64,000 nt of DNA from Amycolatopsis albispora (GCF_003312875.1 NZ_CP015163.1:3968001-4032000); one strand, 5' to 3'; counted from the stretch's first letter, positions 43,752 to 55,478 are shown. Numbers and translations: made by a program. Notes: generated from the sequence alone by a model not told the origin.

Positions 43752-46064
43752 TCAGCTCGCGGCGGCGAGTACTGCCTGCTCGATCCGGTCCCGCCACTCG
43801 CGGTCCAGCCTGCCGTGCCGTGGCGCGATGGCGAATGAGTCGACCACCGCCGCGCCCAGGGTGGCGACCTTCGCCCAGCGCACCTCGGCTTCACACTGCC
43901 GCAGCGCGCCCGCCACGTGGTAGAGCAGGCCGATCCGGTCGGTGGCGCGCAGTTCGAGCACCACCGTGGTGGACCCGCTCGTCTCGTCGTCGAACCAGAG
44001 CACCTTGGGCCCGCCCGACTCCACCGGCGCCCGCGCGTAGTCCCGTTCCTTCGCGGCGAGCTTCTGCGTCAGCGGCAACGCCCCGCCCAGCGCCCTGGCG
44101 AACTGCTCCCGCAGCAGCGTGACGTCGGGCAGCGAGCCGAACTTCGGCGACGCGGTGAACACGCCGACGCGGCCGCCGTCGTGCCCGTGCAGCATCGCCG
44201 TGTGCACCTCCAGCGAGTGCAGCGCGAGCACCCCCGCCGCCGGGGCGAGCAGCTCCGACTGCGTGGGCGCGGCGAGCACCACGGTGGCGACCTTGCCCTC
44301 GGACGAGATGTGCACCTGCGGCTGCCCGGTGGCCGTCGCCGTCTCCACCAGCTCGCGTTGCTCCGCGTCCAGCGGCTCGGGTGTGCTGAGTGCCTTGCCC
44401 TGCAACGCTTCCCGGCAGCGGCCGGCGAGCTGGGCGATCAGCGCCGCCTTCCACTCCGTCCACACGCCGGGCCCGGTAGCCAGCGAATCGGCCTTCGCCA
44501 GCGCCTGCAGCAGGTCCACCAGCAGCGGGTCGTGGTCGAGCGTTTTCAGCACCCGGCGCACGGTGTCCGGCTCGCTGATGTCGCGCCGGGTGGCGGTGTC
44601 CGGCAGCAGCAGGTGGTGGCGCACCATCGCGGCGACCACGCCCGCGTCCACTTCGGACAGACCGATCCTGGCGGCCACCTGCGCGGCGATCTTGGCGCCC
44701 AGCTCGGAGTGGTCCGCCGCGCGCCCCTTGCCGATGTCGTGCAGCAGCGCGCCCAGCAGGAGCAGGTCCGGCCGGGACACCGTGGTGGTCAGCTTGGCCG
44801 CTTCAACGCAGGCCTGCACCAGGTGCCGATCGACGGTCCACGAATGCACGGGTTCCCGCGGTGGTAGGTCACGGACCGCACCCCATTCCGGGAACAGCCG
44901 GGCCCACAGCCCCGTCCGGTCAAGCGCTTCGACGGCGTCCAGCAGGCCTTCGCCCGCGCCGAGCAGTTCGGTCAGCGCGTCGCGGGCACCGGCGGGCCAC
45001 GGGGCGCGCAGTTCCGGCGCGGAGTCGGCGAGCGTGCGCAAGGTGCCCTGCGCGATCGGGCGGCCGGTGCGCGCGGACGCCGCCGCCACCCGCAGCAGCA
45101 GAGCCGGGTCCCGCGCCGGAACCGCGTCCCTGGCCAGGGAAACCTCGCTGCCGTGCAGGACAACGCCGTCGTCCAGCGGGGTCCGCGACGGGCGCCTGCC
45201 GAACCGCGTCCGCGGTGCGACGTCCACCGCGCGCAACACCGTGTCGACCGCGTAGCTGACCGCACGCCCAGCGCCGGAAAGCTTGCGCGCCAAGGTGAAC
45301 CGGTCGCCGAAGCCGAGTTCGACGGCCACCGCCTCCGCGTCAGGCGGGCTCAGCACGTCCCGGTCTCGGCGGAGTTCGCGGCGCAACTCCGTGCGGACGT
45401 CGAGCAGGAGTTCCTTGGCCGCCAGCAGTTCCTCGCCCGGCCGGTCGGCCAGCTGCGCGGCGGCGAAGGCCTCCAGCAGCCCGAGATCACGCAGTCCCCC
45501 GCGCCCGTGCTTGAGATCGGGCGCGGCCGACTGGGCGATCTCGCCGCTGCGCTTCCACCGCTGACGCGCCGAGGAAGCCAGCTCCCCCAAGCGTTTGCGT
45601 GCCGTCCGGCGCCAGTTCTCCTTGGCCGCCGCGGCCAGTCGCCCGGCCAGGTCCTGATCCCCCGCCAGGTACCGGGCGTCCAGCAGGCCGACCGCCGTGC
45701 GGAGATCCTCCGACGCCACCTTCAGCGCTTCCCCCGGTGTCCGCACGGAATGGTCCAGCCCGACGCGGGCGTCCCACAGCGGGTACCAGAGCGCGTCGGC
45801 GATCTCGCCGACCCCGGTGTTCCCGTTGTGCACCAGCACCAGGTCCAGATCCGAGAACGGGACCAGTTCCCGGCGGCCGAGCCCGCCCACGGCGACCAGC
45901 GCGACACCCGGAACCGCGGTGTCCACGCCGGCCGACGCGGCGGCCTTGCTCAGCCAGAACTCGTAGAGATCCACCAGTGCCGCTCGGAGGGCCGCCGCGC
46001 CCAACCGCCCGTGGCGGCCCTCCAGCAGCTTCTTCGCCGCTTCAACCAACTCCCCGGCTTCCAC
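43752..46064 (-). CDS. glnD: [protein-PII] uridylyl/adenylyltransferase GlnD
   Basis: A 770-residue bifunctional nitrogen sensor. The nucleotidyltransferase site is GGLGRRELVPFSDLDLVLVH near residue 58. The HD domain (LLHDIGKGRAADHSELG) lies near 440, and two ACT domains that bind glutamine lie in the last 170 residues. In actinobacteria GlnD adenylylates rather than uridylylates GlnK (established for Streptomyces and Corynebacterium). It starts 3 bp after glnK. Confidence 0.96.
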   Translation of the reverse strand: MEAGELVEAAKKLLEGRHGRLGAAALRAALVDLYEFWLSKAAASAGVDTAVPGVALVAVGGLGRRELVPFSDLDLVLVHNGNTGVGEIADALWYPLWDARVGLDHSVRTPGEALKVASEDLRTAVGLLDARYLAGDQDLAGRLAAAAKENWRRTARKRLGELASSARQRWKRSGEIAQSAAPDLKHGRGGLRDLGLLEAFAAAQLADRPGEELLAAKELLLDVRTELRRELRRDRDVLSPPDAEAVAVELGFGDRFTLARKLSGAGRAVSYAVDTVLRAVDVAPRTRFGRRPSRTPLDDGVVLHGSEVSLARDAVPARDPALLLRVAAASARTGRPIAQGTLRTLADSAPELRAPWPAGARDALTELLGAGEGLLDAVEALDRTGLWARLFPEWGAVRDLPPREPVHSWTVDRHLVQACVEAAKLTTTVSRPDLLLLGALLHDIGKGRAADHSELGAKIAAQVAARIGLSEVDAGVVAAMVRHHLLLPDTATRRDISEPDTVRRVLKTLDHDPLLVDLLQALAKADSLATGPGVWTEWKAALIAQLAGRCREALQGKALSTPEPLDAEQRELVETATATGQPQVHISSEGKVATVVLAAPTQSELLAPAAGVLALHSLEVHTAMLHGHDGGRVGVFTASPKFGSLPDVTLLREQFARALGGALPLTQKLAAKERDYARAPVESGGPKVLWFDDETSGSTTVVLELRATDRIGLLYHVAGALRQCEAEVRWAKVATLGAAVVDSFAIAPRHGRLDREWRDRIEQAVLAAAS

Positions 46065-46067
46065 GGC

Positions 46068-47734
<1,667 letters not shown>

Positions 47735-47813
47735 GCTTCCTCCTCGAGAAGATTGCCGATTCGCAATTGCGGCAAATCATGGGAAAGCCGTGTTGCACGG
47801 GATGACCAGGGAC

Positions 47814-47861
47814 GTTTCGGGTCTGTGAACCCGGGTGCGCCCTTTGTTACGGGTACGTTTC
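47814..47861 (-). promoter_or_regulatory. GlnR-like boxes upstream of amtB
   Basis: On the minus strand GAAAC-N6-GTAAC (47861-47846) is followed after 16 bases by TTCAC-N6-GAAAC (47829-47814). This matches the actinobacterial GlnR pattern of alternating GTnAC and GAAAC half-sites with 6-base spacers, two helical turns apart. It predicts GlnR activation of amtB-glnK-glnD. Confidence 0.7.
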
Positions 47862-47883
47862 CCGGTACCCGGCGGATGGTGTC

Positions 47884-47902
47884 CGGTTCCGAAACGGAAC
47901 CG
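47884..47902. promoter_or_regulatory. 19-bp perfect dyad CGGTTCCG-AAA-CGGAACCG
   Basis: Eight-base arms with a 3-base centre lie between the alpha/beta hydrolase stop (47960) and amtB. As RNA the dyad would make a short hairpin after the hydrolase gene; as DNA it looks like an operator next to the GlnR boxes. Confidence 0.5.
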
Positions 47903-47959
47903 TTATGCCCCGAGGTCAGCCCCCGCGGGGACGCGGTACTCCGAAGGAAGTAACGACGT

Positions 47960-48757
47960 TCAGCCGGGCTTGATCGAATCCAGGATTTCGGCGGCGTGGG
48001 TCCACAGGATCGAACCGCCGCCGTCCGGGAAGACGTGGCGGGCAGCGCCTGGGATGCGCCTCGCCAGTGTCTCGCCGAGGTCTGGGGAATGCACCGGGCT
48101 TGTGTCGTGGGCGCCGTAGCACAGGTGGACCGGGACGCGGATGTCCTCCACGGCGAACGGCCAAGGGCTCAGCGCCAGCACCAGGTCCCGCGCGTAACCG
48201 GCACCGCCCTGCCGGAAACCCTCCTCCAGCGCCGAGCGGTAGGCGCGCGCGAACGTCGGCTCCGAGTACACCGCCAGATCCACCGGCGAACTCATCCCGG
48301 CGATCAGTTCCCACATCCCGTCGGCATCGGCATTCGCGAACGCGGCCTCGAAGGCGGCCGGATCCTCGTCCACGGACCGGATCAACCGCGCGACTTCCGG
48401 AGCGAGCGCATCCCCGAAGGACCGCAGTTCGTCCTGGCCCGACACGATCGCCAGCGACGAGCACAACCCCGCCGCCGCGCAGGCCAGGCCGAACGGTGCC
48501 CCCTGCGAGAACGCCACGATCGAGAAAGACGGCAACCCGAGAGCGCGGACGTCCTCGACCCACGAGTCCAGCGTCCGACCCGGCTCCGGCCCCGACTCCC
48601 CCAGCCCCGGCCGCTCGACCGAGATCAGCCGGATCCCCCGCGACCACACCAGGTCCGTGCCGAAACCGAGCCCGCACCCCATCGCCGCCCCGGAGAAGAA
48701 CAGCACCGGGTACCCGTCCGCCGGACCCCACTCCGTCCGGTTGAGCCGCCTGCCCAT
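47960..48757 (-). CDS. alpha/beta fold hydrolase
   Basis: A 265-residue hydrolase. It opens with GPADGYPVLFFSGAAMG; the nucleophile elbow is FSQGAP in SIVAFSQGAPFGLACAAAG. The acid is likely in HLCYGAHDTSPVH and the catalytic His in ARRIPGAARHVFPDGGGS. The ATG at 48757 gives the normal start; a further upstream frame is not conserved in character. It is divergent from the RlmA-like gene. The substrate is unknown. Confidence 0.85.
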   Translation of the reverse strand: MGRRLNRTEWGPADGYPVLFFSGAAMGCGLGFGTDLVWSRGIRLISVERPGLGESGPEPGRTLDSWVEDVRALGLPSFSIVAFSQGAPFGLACAAAGLCSSLAIVSGQDELRSFGDALAPEVARLIRSVDEDPAAFEAAFANADADGMWELIAGMSSPVDLAVYSEPTFARAYRSALEEGFRQGGAGYARDLVLALSPWPFAVEDIRVPVHLCYGAHDTSPVHSPDLGETLARRIPGAARHVFPDGGGSILWTHAAEILDSIKPG

Positions 48758-48821
48758 GCGGTGATCATCGGACCGGGGGTGGCACCCGGCAACCGGATTT
48801 CGGCCGTGGTCGAATGGGGGC

Positions 48822-49640
48822 ATGCACCTGCCCGAGCCGGTCGTGGCCGCCCTGCGCTGCTCGGTGTGCGGCCTCCCGCTCACCGCGCGGGACCGCGCGC
48901 TGCGCTGCGACCGCGGGCATTCCTTCGACCTGGCAAAGCAGGGGTACGTGAACCTGCTGCACGCCAAGATCCCGGCGGGCACCGCTGACACCGCCGAAAT
49001 GGTCGCCGCCCGCGTCGAGTTCCTGGGTGCCGGGCACTACCGGCCGCTCGCCGGCGCGGTGGCCGCGCAGACCGCCCGCTTCTCCCCCGAACTGATCGTC
49101 GACGCCGGGGCGGGCACGGGCTACTACCTGGCCGAAGCACTCACCGAGCAGTCACACGGCCTCGCGCTCGACGTCTCCGCCGTCGCCCTCCGCCGTGCCG
49201 CCAAGGCGCATCCGGCGATCGGCGCCGCGGTGTGGAACCTGTGGGAGCCGTGGCCCGTCGCCGACCAGGCCGCCGACGTGGTGCTCAACGTCTTCGCCCC
49301 GCGCAACGCCCCCGAGTTCCGCCGCGTGCTGCGCCCTGGCGGGGCGCTCGTGGTGGTGTCGCCGAATCCGGGGCATCTCGCCGAGCTGGGGTCGGCGGTG
49401 CTGGGCATCGGCGAGGACAAGGAACAGCGGCTGGACAGCTCGCTCGCCGCGCATTTCACCCTCGACCACCGCGAGGAGATCAGCTACCCGCTGCGCCTCG
49501 AACCGGCCGAGGTGCGGCACGTGGTCGGCATGGGGCCGGCCGCGCACCACCTCCACCGCGACGGCCGCGCCGAACGGCTGGCCGAGTTCACCGAGCCGGT
49601 CGACGTCACCGCCTCCTTCACGGTCTCGGTGTTCCGATGA
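48822..49640 (+). CDS. 23S rRNA (guanine-N1)-methyltransferase, RlmA type
   Basis: A 272-residue methyltransferase with an N-terminal zinc ribbon (LRCSVCGLPLTARDRALRCD, then RGHSFDLAKQGYVNLL) and a SAM-binding fold (VDAGAGTGYYLAEAL, DVSAVALRRAAKAHP, VLRPGGALVVVSPNPGHLAE). Members modify G745 or G748 of 23S rRNA; the G748 enzyme gives macrolide (tylosin) resistance (established for TlrB). Which position applies here cannot be told. The FhuF-like gene overlaps its stop by 4 bp. Confidence 0.9.
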   Translation: MHLPEPVVAALRCSVCGLPLTARDRALRCDRGHSFDLAKQGYVNLLHAKIPAGTADTAEMVAARVEFLGAGHYRPLAGAVAAQTARFSPELIVDAGAGTGYYLAEALTEQSHGLALDVSAVALRRAAKAHPAIGAAVWNLWEPWPVADQAADVVLNVFAPRNAPEFRRVLRPGGALVVVSPNPGHLAELGSAVLGIGEDKEQRLDSSLAAHFTLDHREEISYPLRLEPAEVRHVVGMGPAAHHLHRDGRAERLAEFTEPVDVTASFTVSVFR

Positions 49641-50257
49641 CGGCGGTAAAGGCGACCGTGCTCGCCGACCCCGGCTGGCTGCGCGAGGACCTCAAAACCG
49701 CCGAGCGGATGTACGGCCGCGCGGCCGGGCCACGCGTGCTGGGCACGGTCCGCTGGTACTCGGCGTCCTCGGTGCTCGTGGCGCCCTCGGCGGAGTCGCT
49801 GTTCACCGGCCGGATCGCCGACCCGTCGCTCGACGCGCTCACCCTGAACCTCCAGCCCGACGGCCGGTACGTCGACGCGCGTTCGGACCGCGTGCTCGAC
49901 GGCGGCATTCCCGAACTGGGCCAGGCGATGCGCACCACGCTGGCCACCGTCATCCCGCCGATCAGCGAGGCCTGCGGGGCCACCGAGAACGCGCTGTGGG
50001 CCATCGCCACCGACTCGATCGCGAACCGCCTGCTGTGGTCGGGTGACGCGGCGCGCGCGGTGGAGCTGGCCGGGCAACTCGCCGAGGCGATCGGCCCGAG
50101 CCTGCCGCGCCCCCGGTTCACGACGGTCGGCCGCAACACCATCGTCAAACGCGCGTCCTGCTGCCTGATCTACGAGATCCCGCGCGCGGACAAGTGCGCG
50201 AGCTGCCCGCGCCAGACCCCGGAGGAACGCGCCGCGCGCCTCCGGGGTTTCGGCTGA
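49637..50257 (+). CDS. FhuF-like (2Fe-2S) ferric iron reductase-type protein
   Basis: A 206-residue protein whose C-terminus carries the FhuF cysteine pattern C-C-x10-C-x2-C (RASCCLIYEIPRADKCASCP), the ligand set for a [2Fe-2S] cluster used in reducing siderophore iron. The N-terminal part (WYSASSVLVAPSAESLFTGR) fits the same family. It is coupled to the RlmA-like gene by an ATGA overlap. No siderophore genes lie nearby, so its iron source is unknown. Confidence 0.88.
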   Translation: MTAVKATVLADPGWLREDLKTAERMYGRAAGPRVLGTVRWYSASSVLVAPSAESLFTGRIADPSLDALTLNLQPDGRYVDARSDRVLDGGIPELGQAMRTTLATVIPPISEACGATENALWAIATDSIANRLLWSGDAARAVELAGQLAEAIGPSLPRPRFTTVGRNTIVKRASCCLIYEIPRADKCASCPRQTPEERAARLRGFG

Positions 50258-50261
50258 AAAC

Positions 50262-51131
50262 CTAGGCGGCCAGCGCGGACAGCGCGTCGAACTCGGCGTC
50301 GGTCAGCTGGATCTCCGCCGCCGCCACGTTCTCCTCCAGGTGCGCCACCGACCGGGTGCCCGGGATCGGCAGCACCACCGGCGACCGGCGCAGCAGCCAC
50401 GCGAGCGCCAGCTGGGCCGGGGTCGCGCCGTGGTCCTTCGCGGCCTGCTCCAGCACGCTGCCCGGCCTGGCCAGCTCACCGGTGGCGATCGGGAACCACG
50501 GGATGAAGGCGATGCCGTGCTCGGTGGCGTAGTCGAGCACGTCCTCGTGGTGCCGGTCGGCCAGGTTGTACAGGTTCTGCACGCTGGCGATCTCGGCGAT
50601 CTGCGCGGCCTCGGCCAGCTGGGCCACACCGACCTCGGACAGCCCGATGTGCCGGATCTTGCCCTCCTGCTGGAGCAGCTTCAGCTCGCCGACCTGGTCG
50701 GCCAGCGGCACCTCGGGATCGACCCGGTGCAGCTGGAACAGGTCGATCCGCTCCACGCCCAGCTTCCGCAAGCTCAGTTCGAGCTGCTGACGCAGGTAGG
50801 CGGGCCGCCCGACCGGGATCCACTGGCCGGGGCCGGTGCGGGTGAGCCCGGCCTTCGTGGCGATGACCAGGTTCTCCGGGTACGGGTGCAGTGCCTCGCG
50901 GATCAGCTCCTCGCTGACGTTGGGCCCGTAGGAGTCGGCGGTGTCGATGAAGTTGACACCCAGCTCGACGGTCCGCCGCAGCACCGCCAGCGCGCCTTCG
51001 CGGTCGGCGGGCTCACCCCAGACGCCCTCGCCGGTGATCTGCATCGCGCCGTAGCCGAGCCGGTGCACCGGCAGGTCGCCGCCGAGCTGGAAAACTCCCC
51101 CGGGTGCCGTGCTGACCTGCGTGTTCGTCAT
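50262..51131 (-). CDS. aldo/keto reductase
   Basis: A 289-residue NADPH-dependent TIM-barrel oxidoreductase. The catalytic Asp and Tyr are in [12 protein letters not shown], the Lys is in VIATKAG, and the His is in [10 protein letters not shown]. Cofactor-binding residues fall in [15 protein letters not shown]. It is divergent from the sulfhydrylase gene with 84 bp between starts. The substrate is not deducible. Confidence 0.92.
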   Translation of the reverse strand: MTNTQVSTAPGGVFQLGGDLPVHRLGYGAMQITGEGVWGEPADREGALAVLRRTVELGVNFIDTADSYGPNVSEELIREALHPYPENLVIATKAGLTRTGPGQWIPVGRPAYLRQQLELSLRKLGVERIDLFQLHRVDPEVPLADQVGELKLLQQEGKIRHIGLSEVGVAQLAEAAQIAEIASVQNLYNLADRHHEDVLDYATEHGIAFIPWFPIATGELARPGSVLEQAAKDHGATPAQLALAWLLRRSPVVLPIPGTRSVAHLEENVAAAEIQLTDAEFDALSALAA

Positions 51132-51215
51132 GTGTATCGCTCCGGTGGTCGACAGGTGGGACACCAGGGACAACCGCTGGCCGCCGGTCGGTGTTCCCGG
51201 GTAGCGTGCCGGGGG

Positions 51216-52505
51216 ATGAACGAGCGCTCCTGGGGCTTCCGCACCCGCGCCCTGCACGCGGGCGGCACGCCCGACCGCACCACCGGGGCCCGCGCCGTGC
51301 CGATCTACCAGACCACCAGCTTTGTCTTCGAGGACACCGCCGACGCCGCTTCGCTGTTCGCACTGCAGAAGTACGGCAACATCTACAGCCGGATCGGCAA
51401 TCCGACGGTGGCCGCCTTCGAGGAGCGGCTGGCCAGCCTGGAGGGCGCCATCGGCGGGGTCGCCACCAGCAGCGGGCAGGCCGCCGAGTTCCTCACCTTC
51501 GCCGCGCTGGCCGAGTCGGGCGACCACATCGTCGCGGCGAGCGATCTCTACGGCGGCACGGTCACCCAGCTCGACGGCACCCTGCGCCGGTTCGGCGTGG
51601 AGACCAGCTTCATCCGCGGCACCGCACTCGACGACTACGCCGCCGCGATCACCGACCGGACCCGCCTGCTCTACGCCGAGGTGATCGGCAATCCGAGCGG
51701 CGCGATCGCCGATCTGGACGGGCTCGCCGAGCTGGCGCACGCGCACGACCTCCCGCTGGTGGTGGACGCCACGCTGGCCACGCCGTACCTGTGCCGCCCG
51801 ATCGAGCACGGCGCGGACATCGTGCTGCACTCGGCGACGAAGTTCCTCGGCGGCCACGGCACCACGCTCGGCGGGGTGGTGGTCGAATCGGGCAGGTTCG
51901 ACTGGGGCAACGGCAAGTTCCCCCGGATGACCGAGGTGGTGGACAGCTACGGCGGGCTGAAGTACTGGGAGAACTTCGGCGAGTACGCCTTCTGCACGCG
52001 GCTGCGGGTCGAGCAGCTGCGTGACATCGGTGCCGTGCTCTCCCCGCACTCGGCGTTCCTCCTGCTGCAGGGCGTGGAGACGCTGCCGCAGCGCATGGCC
52101 GAGCACGTGGCGAACGCGCGCAAGGTCGCCGAGTACCTGGAGGCCGATGACCGCGTCGCCTGGGTCAACTACGCGGGCCTGCCCTCGCACCCGCACCACG
52201 AGCGCGCGCGGAAGTACCTGCCCGATGGGCCGGGCGCGGTGTTCTCGTTCGGGGTGCGTGGTGGCCGCGCCGCCGGGGAGAAGTTTGTCGAATCGGTGGA
52301 GCTGCTGTCGCACCTGGCGAACGTCGGGGACGCCCGCACGCTGGTCATCCACCCCGCGTCGACCACGCACCAGCAGCTCTCGGACGACCAGCTGCTGGCG
52401 GGCGGCGTCGGCCCGGACTTGATCCGGCTGTCGGTCGGCCTGGAGGACGTGGACGACATCCTGTGGGACATCGACCGAGCCCTGGACCAGGCGGTGCGCG
52501 CATGA
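51216..52505 (+). CDS. O-acetylhomoserine sulfhydrylase family enzyme
   Basis: A 429-residue PLP enzyme of the Cys/Met metabolism family, with the long insert typical of O-acetyl-L-homoserine aminocarboxypropyltransferase. It makes homocysteine from O-acetylhomoserine and sulphide. The PLP lysine is in [11 protein letters not shown]; other marks are [26 protein letters not shown] and [20 protein letters not shown] lies 8 bases before the ATG, which suggests a leaderless message. It overlaps the CoA-binding gene by 4 bp. Confidence 0.92.
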   Translation: MNERSWGFRTRALHAGGTPDRTTGARAVPIYQTTSFVFEDTADAASLFALQKYGNIYSRIGNPTVAAFEERLASLEGAIGGVATSSGQAAEFLTFAALAESGDHIVAASDLYGGTVTQLDGTLRRFGVETSFIRGTALDDYAAAITDRTRLLYAEVIGNPSGAIADLDGLAELAHAHDLPLVVDATLATPYLCRPIEHGADIVLHSATKFLGGHGTTLGGVVVESGRFDWGNGKFPRMTEVVDSYGGLKYWENFGEYAFCTRLRVEQLRDIGAVLSPHSAFLLLQGVETLPQRMAEHVANARKVAEYLEADDRVAWVNYAGLPSHPHHERARKYLPDGPGAVFSFGVRGGRAAGEKFVESVELLSHLANVGDARTLVIHPASTTHQQLSDDQLLAGGVGPDLIRLSVGLEDVDDILWDIDRALDQAVRA

Positions 52506-52978
52506 GCTGGACCGAACCGACCGCCCGCGACCGCCGCCGCCTGCTGAGCCGGACCGAGTCGGTGACGATCATCGGTGCTTCGGCGAACCCGTCGCGGCCG
52601 AGCTTCTTCGTGGCTTCCTACCTGCTCTCGTCCAGCCGGTACCGCGTGCACTTCGTGAACCCGCGGCTGGACGAACTGCTCGGGCAGCCGGTGCACCCGT
52701 CGCTGGCCGAAGTGCCGGACGTCGATCTGGTGAGCGTGTTCCGGAAGCACGATGACCTCCCCGGCGTGGCCGAGGAGGTCATCGAGGCGGGTGCGCGCAC
52801 GCTGTGGCTGCAGCTCGGGCTGTGGCACGAGCCGGTGGCCGAGCGGGCTGCCGGAGCCGGTCTGGACGTGGTGATGAACCGGTGCGTGAAGATCGAGCAC
52901 GCGCGGTTCGCCGGCGGCCTGCACCTGGCCGGGTTCGACACCGGCGTGATCAGCTCGAAGCGCGCGGACTTCGCCTAG
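52502..52978 (+). CDS. CoA-binding domain protein
   Basis: A 158-residue Rossmann-like CoA_binding_2 protein (YccU type). It shows [20 protein letters not shown], then [45 protein letters not shown] and [12 protein letters not shown]. It is translationally coupled to the sulfhydrylase gene. Binding of CoA or persulphide-related ligands is inferred; the function is unproven. The stop lies inside the 92-bp inverted repeat. Confidence 0.9.
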   Translation: MSWTEPTARDRRRLLSRTESVTIIGASANPSRPSFFVASYLLSSSRYRVHFVNPRLDELLGQPVHPSLAEVPDVDLVSVFRKHDDLPGVAEEVIEAGARTLWLQLGLWHEPVAERAAGAGLDVVMNRCVKIEHARFAGGLHLAGFDTGVISSKRADFA

Positions 52979-53068
52979 GGCGCGTTTCACCAGTCTTGTT
53001 CGCGCTCTTCGCGCCCAGGCGGCCCCTGGATCACGAAGCCCATCGAACAGACTCGTGAAACACGCCCT
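52977..53068. repeat. 92-bp imperfect inverted repeat between converging genes
   Basis: The arm at 52977-53002 (starts AGGGCGCGTTTCACCAGTCT) matches the reverse complement of 53044-53068 (AGGGCGTGTTTCACGAGTCT) at about 23 of 26 positions. The arms reach into both converging stop codons. It could be a bidirectional terminator or a MITE-like relic of an insertion sequence. Confidence 0.75.
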
Positions 53069-54062
53069 AACCGCGGTAGCGCTTCTCCAGCGTCTCGCGC
53101 CCCTGGTCGGTCAGCCCGCCGAACAGGCGCAGCCGCGCCATGCCGCCATCCGGGTAGACGTCCAGGCGCACGAACGAGATCGCCCGCGCGTCCGGCACGA
53201 GGAACCGGTGCCGGGTGTCGGGCTGCAGCCGGGTTTTCGGCAGCACCTCGAACCACTCCCGGCCGTCGGCCGAACCGCTCAGCGACGCCCAGCCGGGCGC
53301 GTTGCCCTTGAAGTGGGTGGTGTCCAGCTCGGCCAGCCGCGGCACGCCCTCGCCCGCCAGCTCGACCGACACCCAGTCGTTGCCGTCGTCGCGGCGGCGG
53401 GCGGTTTCCCAGCCCTCCCCCATCACCGCGGCGAAGCCGGGCGCGATCAGGTTGCTCGGCGACGAGTAGAACATGTTGCTGCACCCGACCACCCGCGCGC
53501 CGTTCTCCAGCGCGGCCAGGTCGAGCGAGCCCAGGTCCAGCAGCGACGGGTCGGCCACCGGTTTGCCGTGCACGCGGAAGCGCGCCACCCCGCCGTCGGG
53601 GTAGATGGTCAGCCGCGCGTGGGTGTACCGCTTGGTGAACACCGCCTCGAAGAAGTTCTCCGCGTCGCCCTTCAACGGCGAGCGCGGCACCACGGTGTCC
53701 CAGTCCAGCTCGGCGAGTTCGGCGGGGCTCGGGTACCCGTCCACGGCCACCGCCTCCACCGAGGCGAACGGCGGGTAGTTGCCGGTGAAGAACGCGGTGT
53801 CCACCACCACGCCGGTGATCGTGCCGGGCAGGCCGAGCCGCACCACGGCCTGGTCCGCCCCGTCCTCCCGGCGCCGCCGGGTCTCCCAGCCGTCGTAGAT
53901 CTGGCCCTTGTGCCCGAAGCTCCACGGCTGGAACTCCGGGCGCTCCGGCTTGATCAGGTTCTCCCGTTCGGCGAACAGCTCGTCGTTCGCCCACACCACG
54001 CCACCGCCGTTACGGCGGGACGCCAGATCCGGCTCGGATGTCCATTCAGGACGGTCGTTCAC
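53067..54062 (-). CDS. alc: allantoicase
   Basis: A 331-residue enzyme that splits allantoate to ureidoglycolate and urea. It contains two repeats of the jelly-roll allantoicase domain: the first around GWETRRRREDGADQAVVRLG and VDTAFFTGNYPPFASVEAV, the second around GWETARRRDDGNDWVSVELA and LDTTHFKGNAPGWASL, with YPDGGVARFRVHG and YPDGGMARLRLFG closing each. The GTG at 54062 follows GGGAG. It lies 17 bp after allantoinase. Confidence 0.95.
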   Translation of the reverse strand: MNDRPEWTSEPDLASRRNGGGVVWANDELFAERENLIKPERPEFQPWSFGHKGQIYDGWETRRRREDGADQAVVRLGLPGTITGVVVDTAFFTGNYPPFASVEAVAVDGYPSPAELAELDWDTVVPRSPLKGDAENFFEAVFTKRYTHARLTIYPDGGVARFRVHGKPVADPSLLDLGSLDLAALENGARVVGCSNMFYSSPSNLIAPGFAAVMGEGWETARRRDDGNDWVSVELAGEGVPRLAELDTTHFKGNAPGWASLSGSADGREWFEVLPKTRLQPDTRHRFLVPDARAISFVRLDVYPDGGMARLRLFGGLTDQGRETLEKRYRG

Positions 54063-54079
54063 CAGCACTCCCTTCGGTT

Positions 54080-55402
54080 TCACGGCCGGGTGAGCAGCTC
54101 GCCGAACGGCTGCTCCCCGGTGATCTCCCGGCCACGCAGCCAGGTGCCGCGCACCACGCCGGCCAGCGGCCGCCCGTGGTAGGCGCTCACCGGGTTGCGG
54201 TGCCGCAGCTTCGCCACGTCGACCACGAAGGCCTCGTCCGGGGCGAACACGCAGAAGTCGGCGTCCGCACCGACCTCGATCCGGCCCTTGTGCCGCAGCC
54301 CGGTCAGCTCGGCGGGCCGCAACGCCATCCAGCGCACCACGTCGGCCAGCGCATGACCGCGGGCGCGTGCCTGCGTCCACACCGCGGGCAGGCCGAGCTG
54401 CAGGCTGGAAATCCCGCCCCACGCCTCGCCGAAGTCGCCGCTGTCGAACCGCTTCAGCTCCGGGGTGCACGGTGAGTGGTCGCTGACCACGCAGTCGATC
54501 ACCCCGTCGGCGAGGCCGCGCCAGAGCAGTTCGCGGTTTTCCGCCTCGCGGATCGGCGGGCAGCACTTGAACTGCGTCGCCCCGTCCACGATCTCCTCGG
54601 CGATGAAGCTCAGGTAGTGCGGGCAGGTCTCCACGGTCACCCGCACGCCGTCGCGGCGGGCTTCGGCGAGCATCGGCAAAGCGTCCGAAGAGGACAGATG
54701 CAGGATGTGCACCCGCGCCCCGGTCCGGCGCGCCTCGTCGAGCACGTGCGCGATGGCCAGGTTCTCCGCGCCGCGCGGCCGTGACCGCAGGAAGTCCGCG
54801 TAGTGCCCGCCGGTCACCTCCGGCGCCCGCGCGATCTCGTCGGAATCCTCGGCGTGCACGATCATCATCGAATCGATCTCGTTGACCGTGCGCAGTCCTT
54901 CGGCCAGCCCGGCCGGGTCCAGCGGCGGGAACTCGTCCACGCCCGAATGCAGCAGGAAGCACTTGAAGCCGAACACACCGGCTTCGTGCAGCGCGGGCAG
55001 CTGGTCCAGCTTGCCGGGGATCGCCCCGCCCCAGAACCCGACGTCCACGTGCACCCGGCCCTCGGCCGACTTCCGCTTGACCGCCAGCGCTTCCGGATCG
55101 ACCGTCGGCGGCAGGCTGTTCAGCGGCATGTCCACGATCGTGGTCACCCCGCCGGCGGCCGCGGCGGCGGTGGCCGTCTCGAAGCCCTCCCACTCGCTGC
55201 GCCCCGGATCGTTGACGTGCACGTGGCTGTCCACCAGCCCGGGCAGCAGCACCTCGTCCTCGGACAGCTCGATCACCCGATCGGCGGAAAGAACCGCATC
55301 CAGCGGCTCGATCGCGGTGATCCGGCCACCGCTCACCCCGACCGCACGCGACACCTCACCCTCGGCCGTGATCACCCTCGGCGCTCGCAAGACCAGGTCC
55401 AC
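54080..55402 (-). CDS. allB: allantoinase
   Basis: A 440-residue cyclic amidohydrolase that opens allantoin to allantoate. The binuclear metal site shows [18 protein letters not shown], the carbamylated-Lys region [24 protein letters not shown] and [12 protein letters not shown]. The GTG at 55402 is chosen because GGAAGGGAG precedes it; the frame runs 11 codons further. It is divergent from the HTH pair, with a palindrome between. Confidence 0.95.
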   Translation of the reverse strand: MDLVLRAPRVITAEGEVSRAVGVSGGRITAIEPLDAVLSADRVIELSEDEVLLPGLVDSHVHVNDPGRSEWEGFETATAAAAAGGVTTIVDMPLNSLPPTVDPEALAVKRKSAEGRVHVDVGFWGGAIPGKLDQLPALHEAGVFGFKCFLLHSGVDEFPPLDPAGLAEGLRTVNEIDSMMIVHAEDSDEIARAPEVTGGHYADFLRSRPRGAENLAIAHVLDEARRTGARVHILHLSSSDALPMLAEARRDGVRVTVETCPHYLSFIAEEIVDGATQFKCCPPIREAENRELLWRGLADGVIDCVVSDHSPCTPELKRFDSGDFGEAWGGISSLQLGLPAVWTQARARGHALADVVRWMALRPAELTGLRHKGRIEVGADADFCVFAPDEAFVVDVAKLRHRNPVSAYHGRPLAGVVRGTWLRGREITGEQPFGELLTRP

Positions 55403-55454
55403 TTCGTGACTCCCTTCCGCCGGTACCTTCCGCACGAACGGCCCGGCCGGTCAA

Positions 55455-55468
55455 TGTAGGAACCTACA
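55455..55468. promoter_or_regulatory. palindrome TGTAGG-AA-CCTACA in the allB divergent region
   Basis: Six-base perfect arms with a 2-base centre lie 53 bp before allB and 46 bp before the small gene at 55514. The position is right for an operator controlling allB-alc and perhaps the divergent pair, with the HTH protein at 55760 as a candidate binder. Confidence 0.6.
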
Positions 55469-55478
55469 AAATCCGAGG

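Noticed and set aside
53067..55193. Single 708-codon frame joining allantoicase with upstream sequence
   Set aside because: The allantoicase part begins at the GTG at 54062; the upstream part is the allantoinase gene in the wrong frame.
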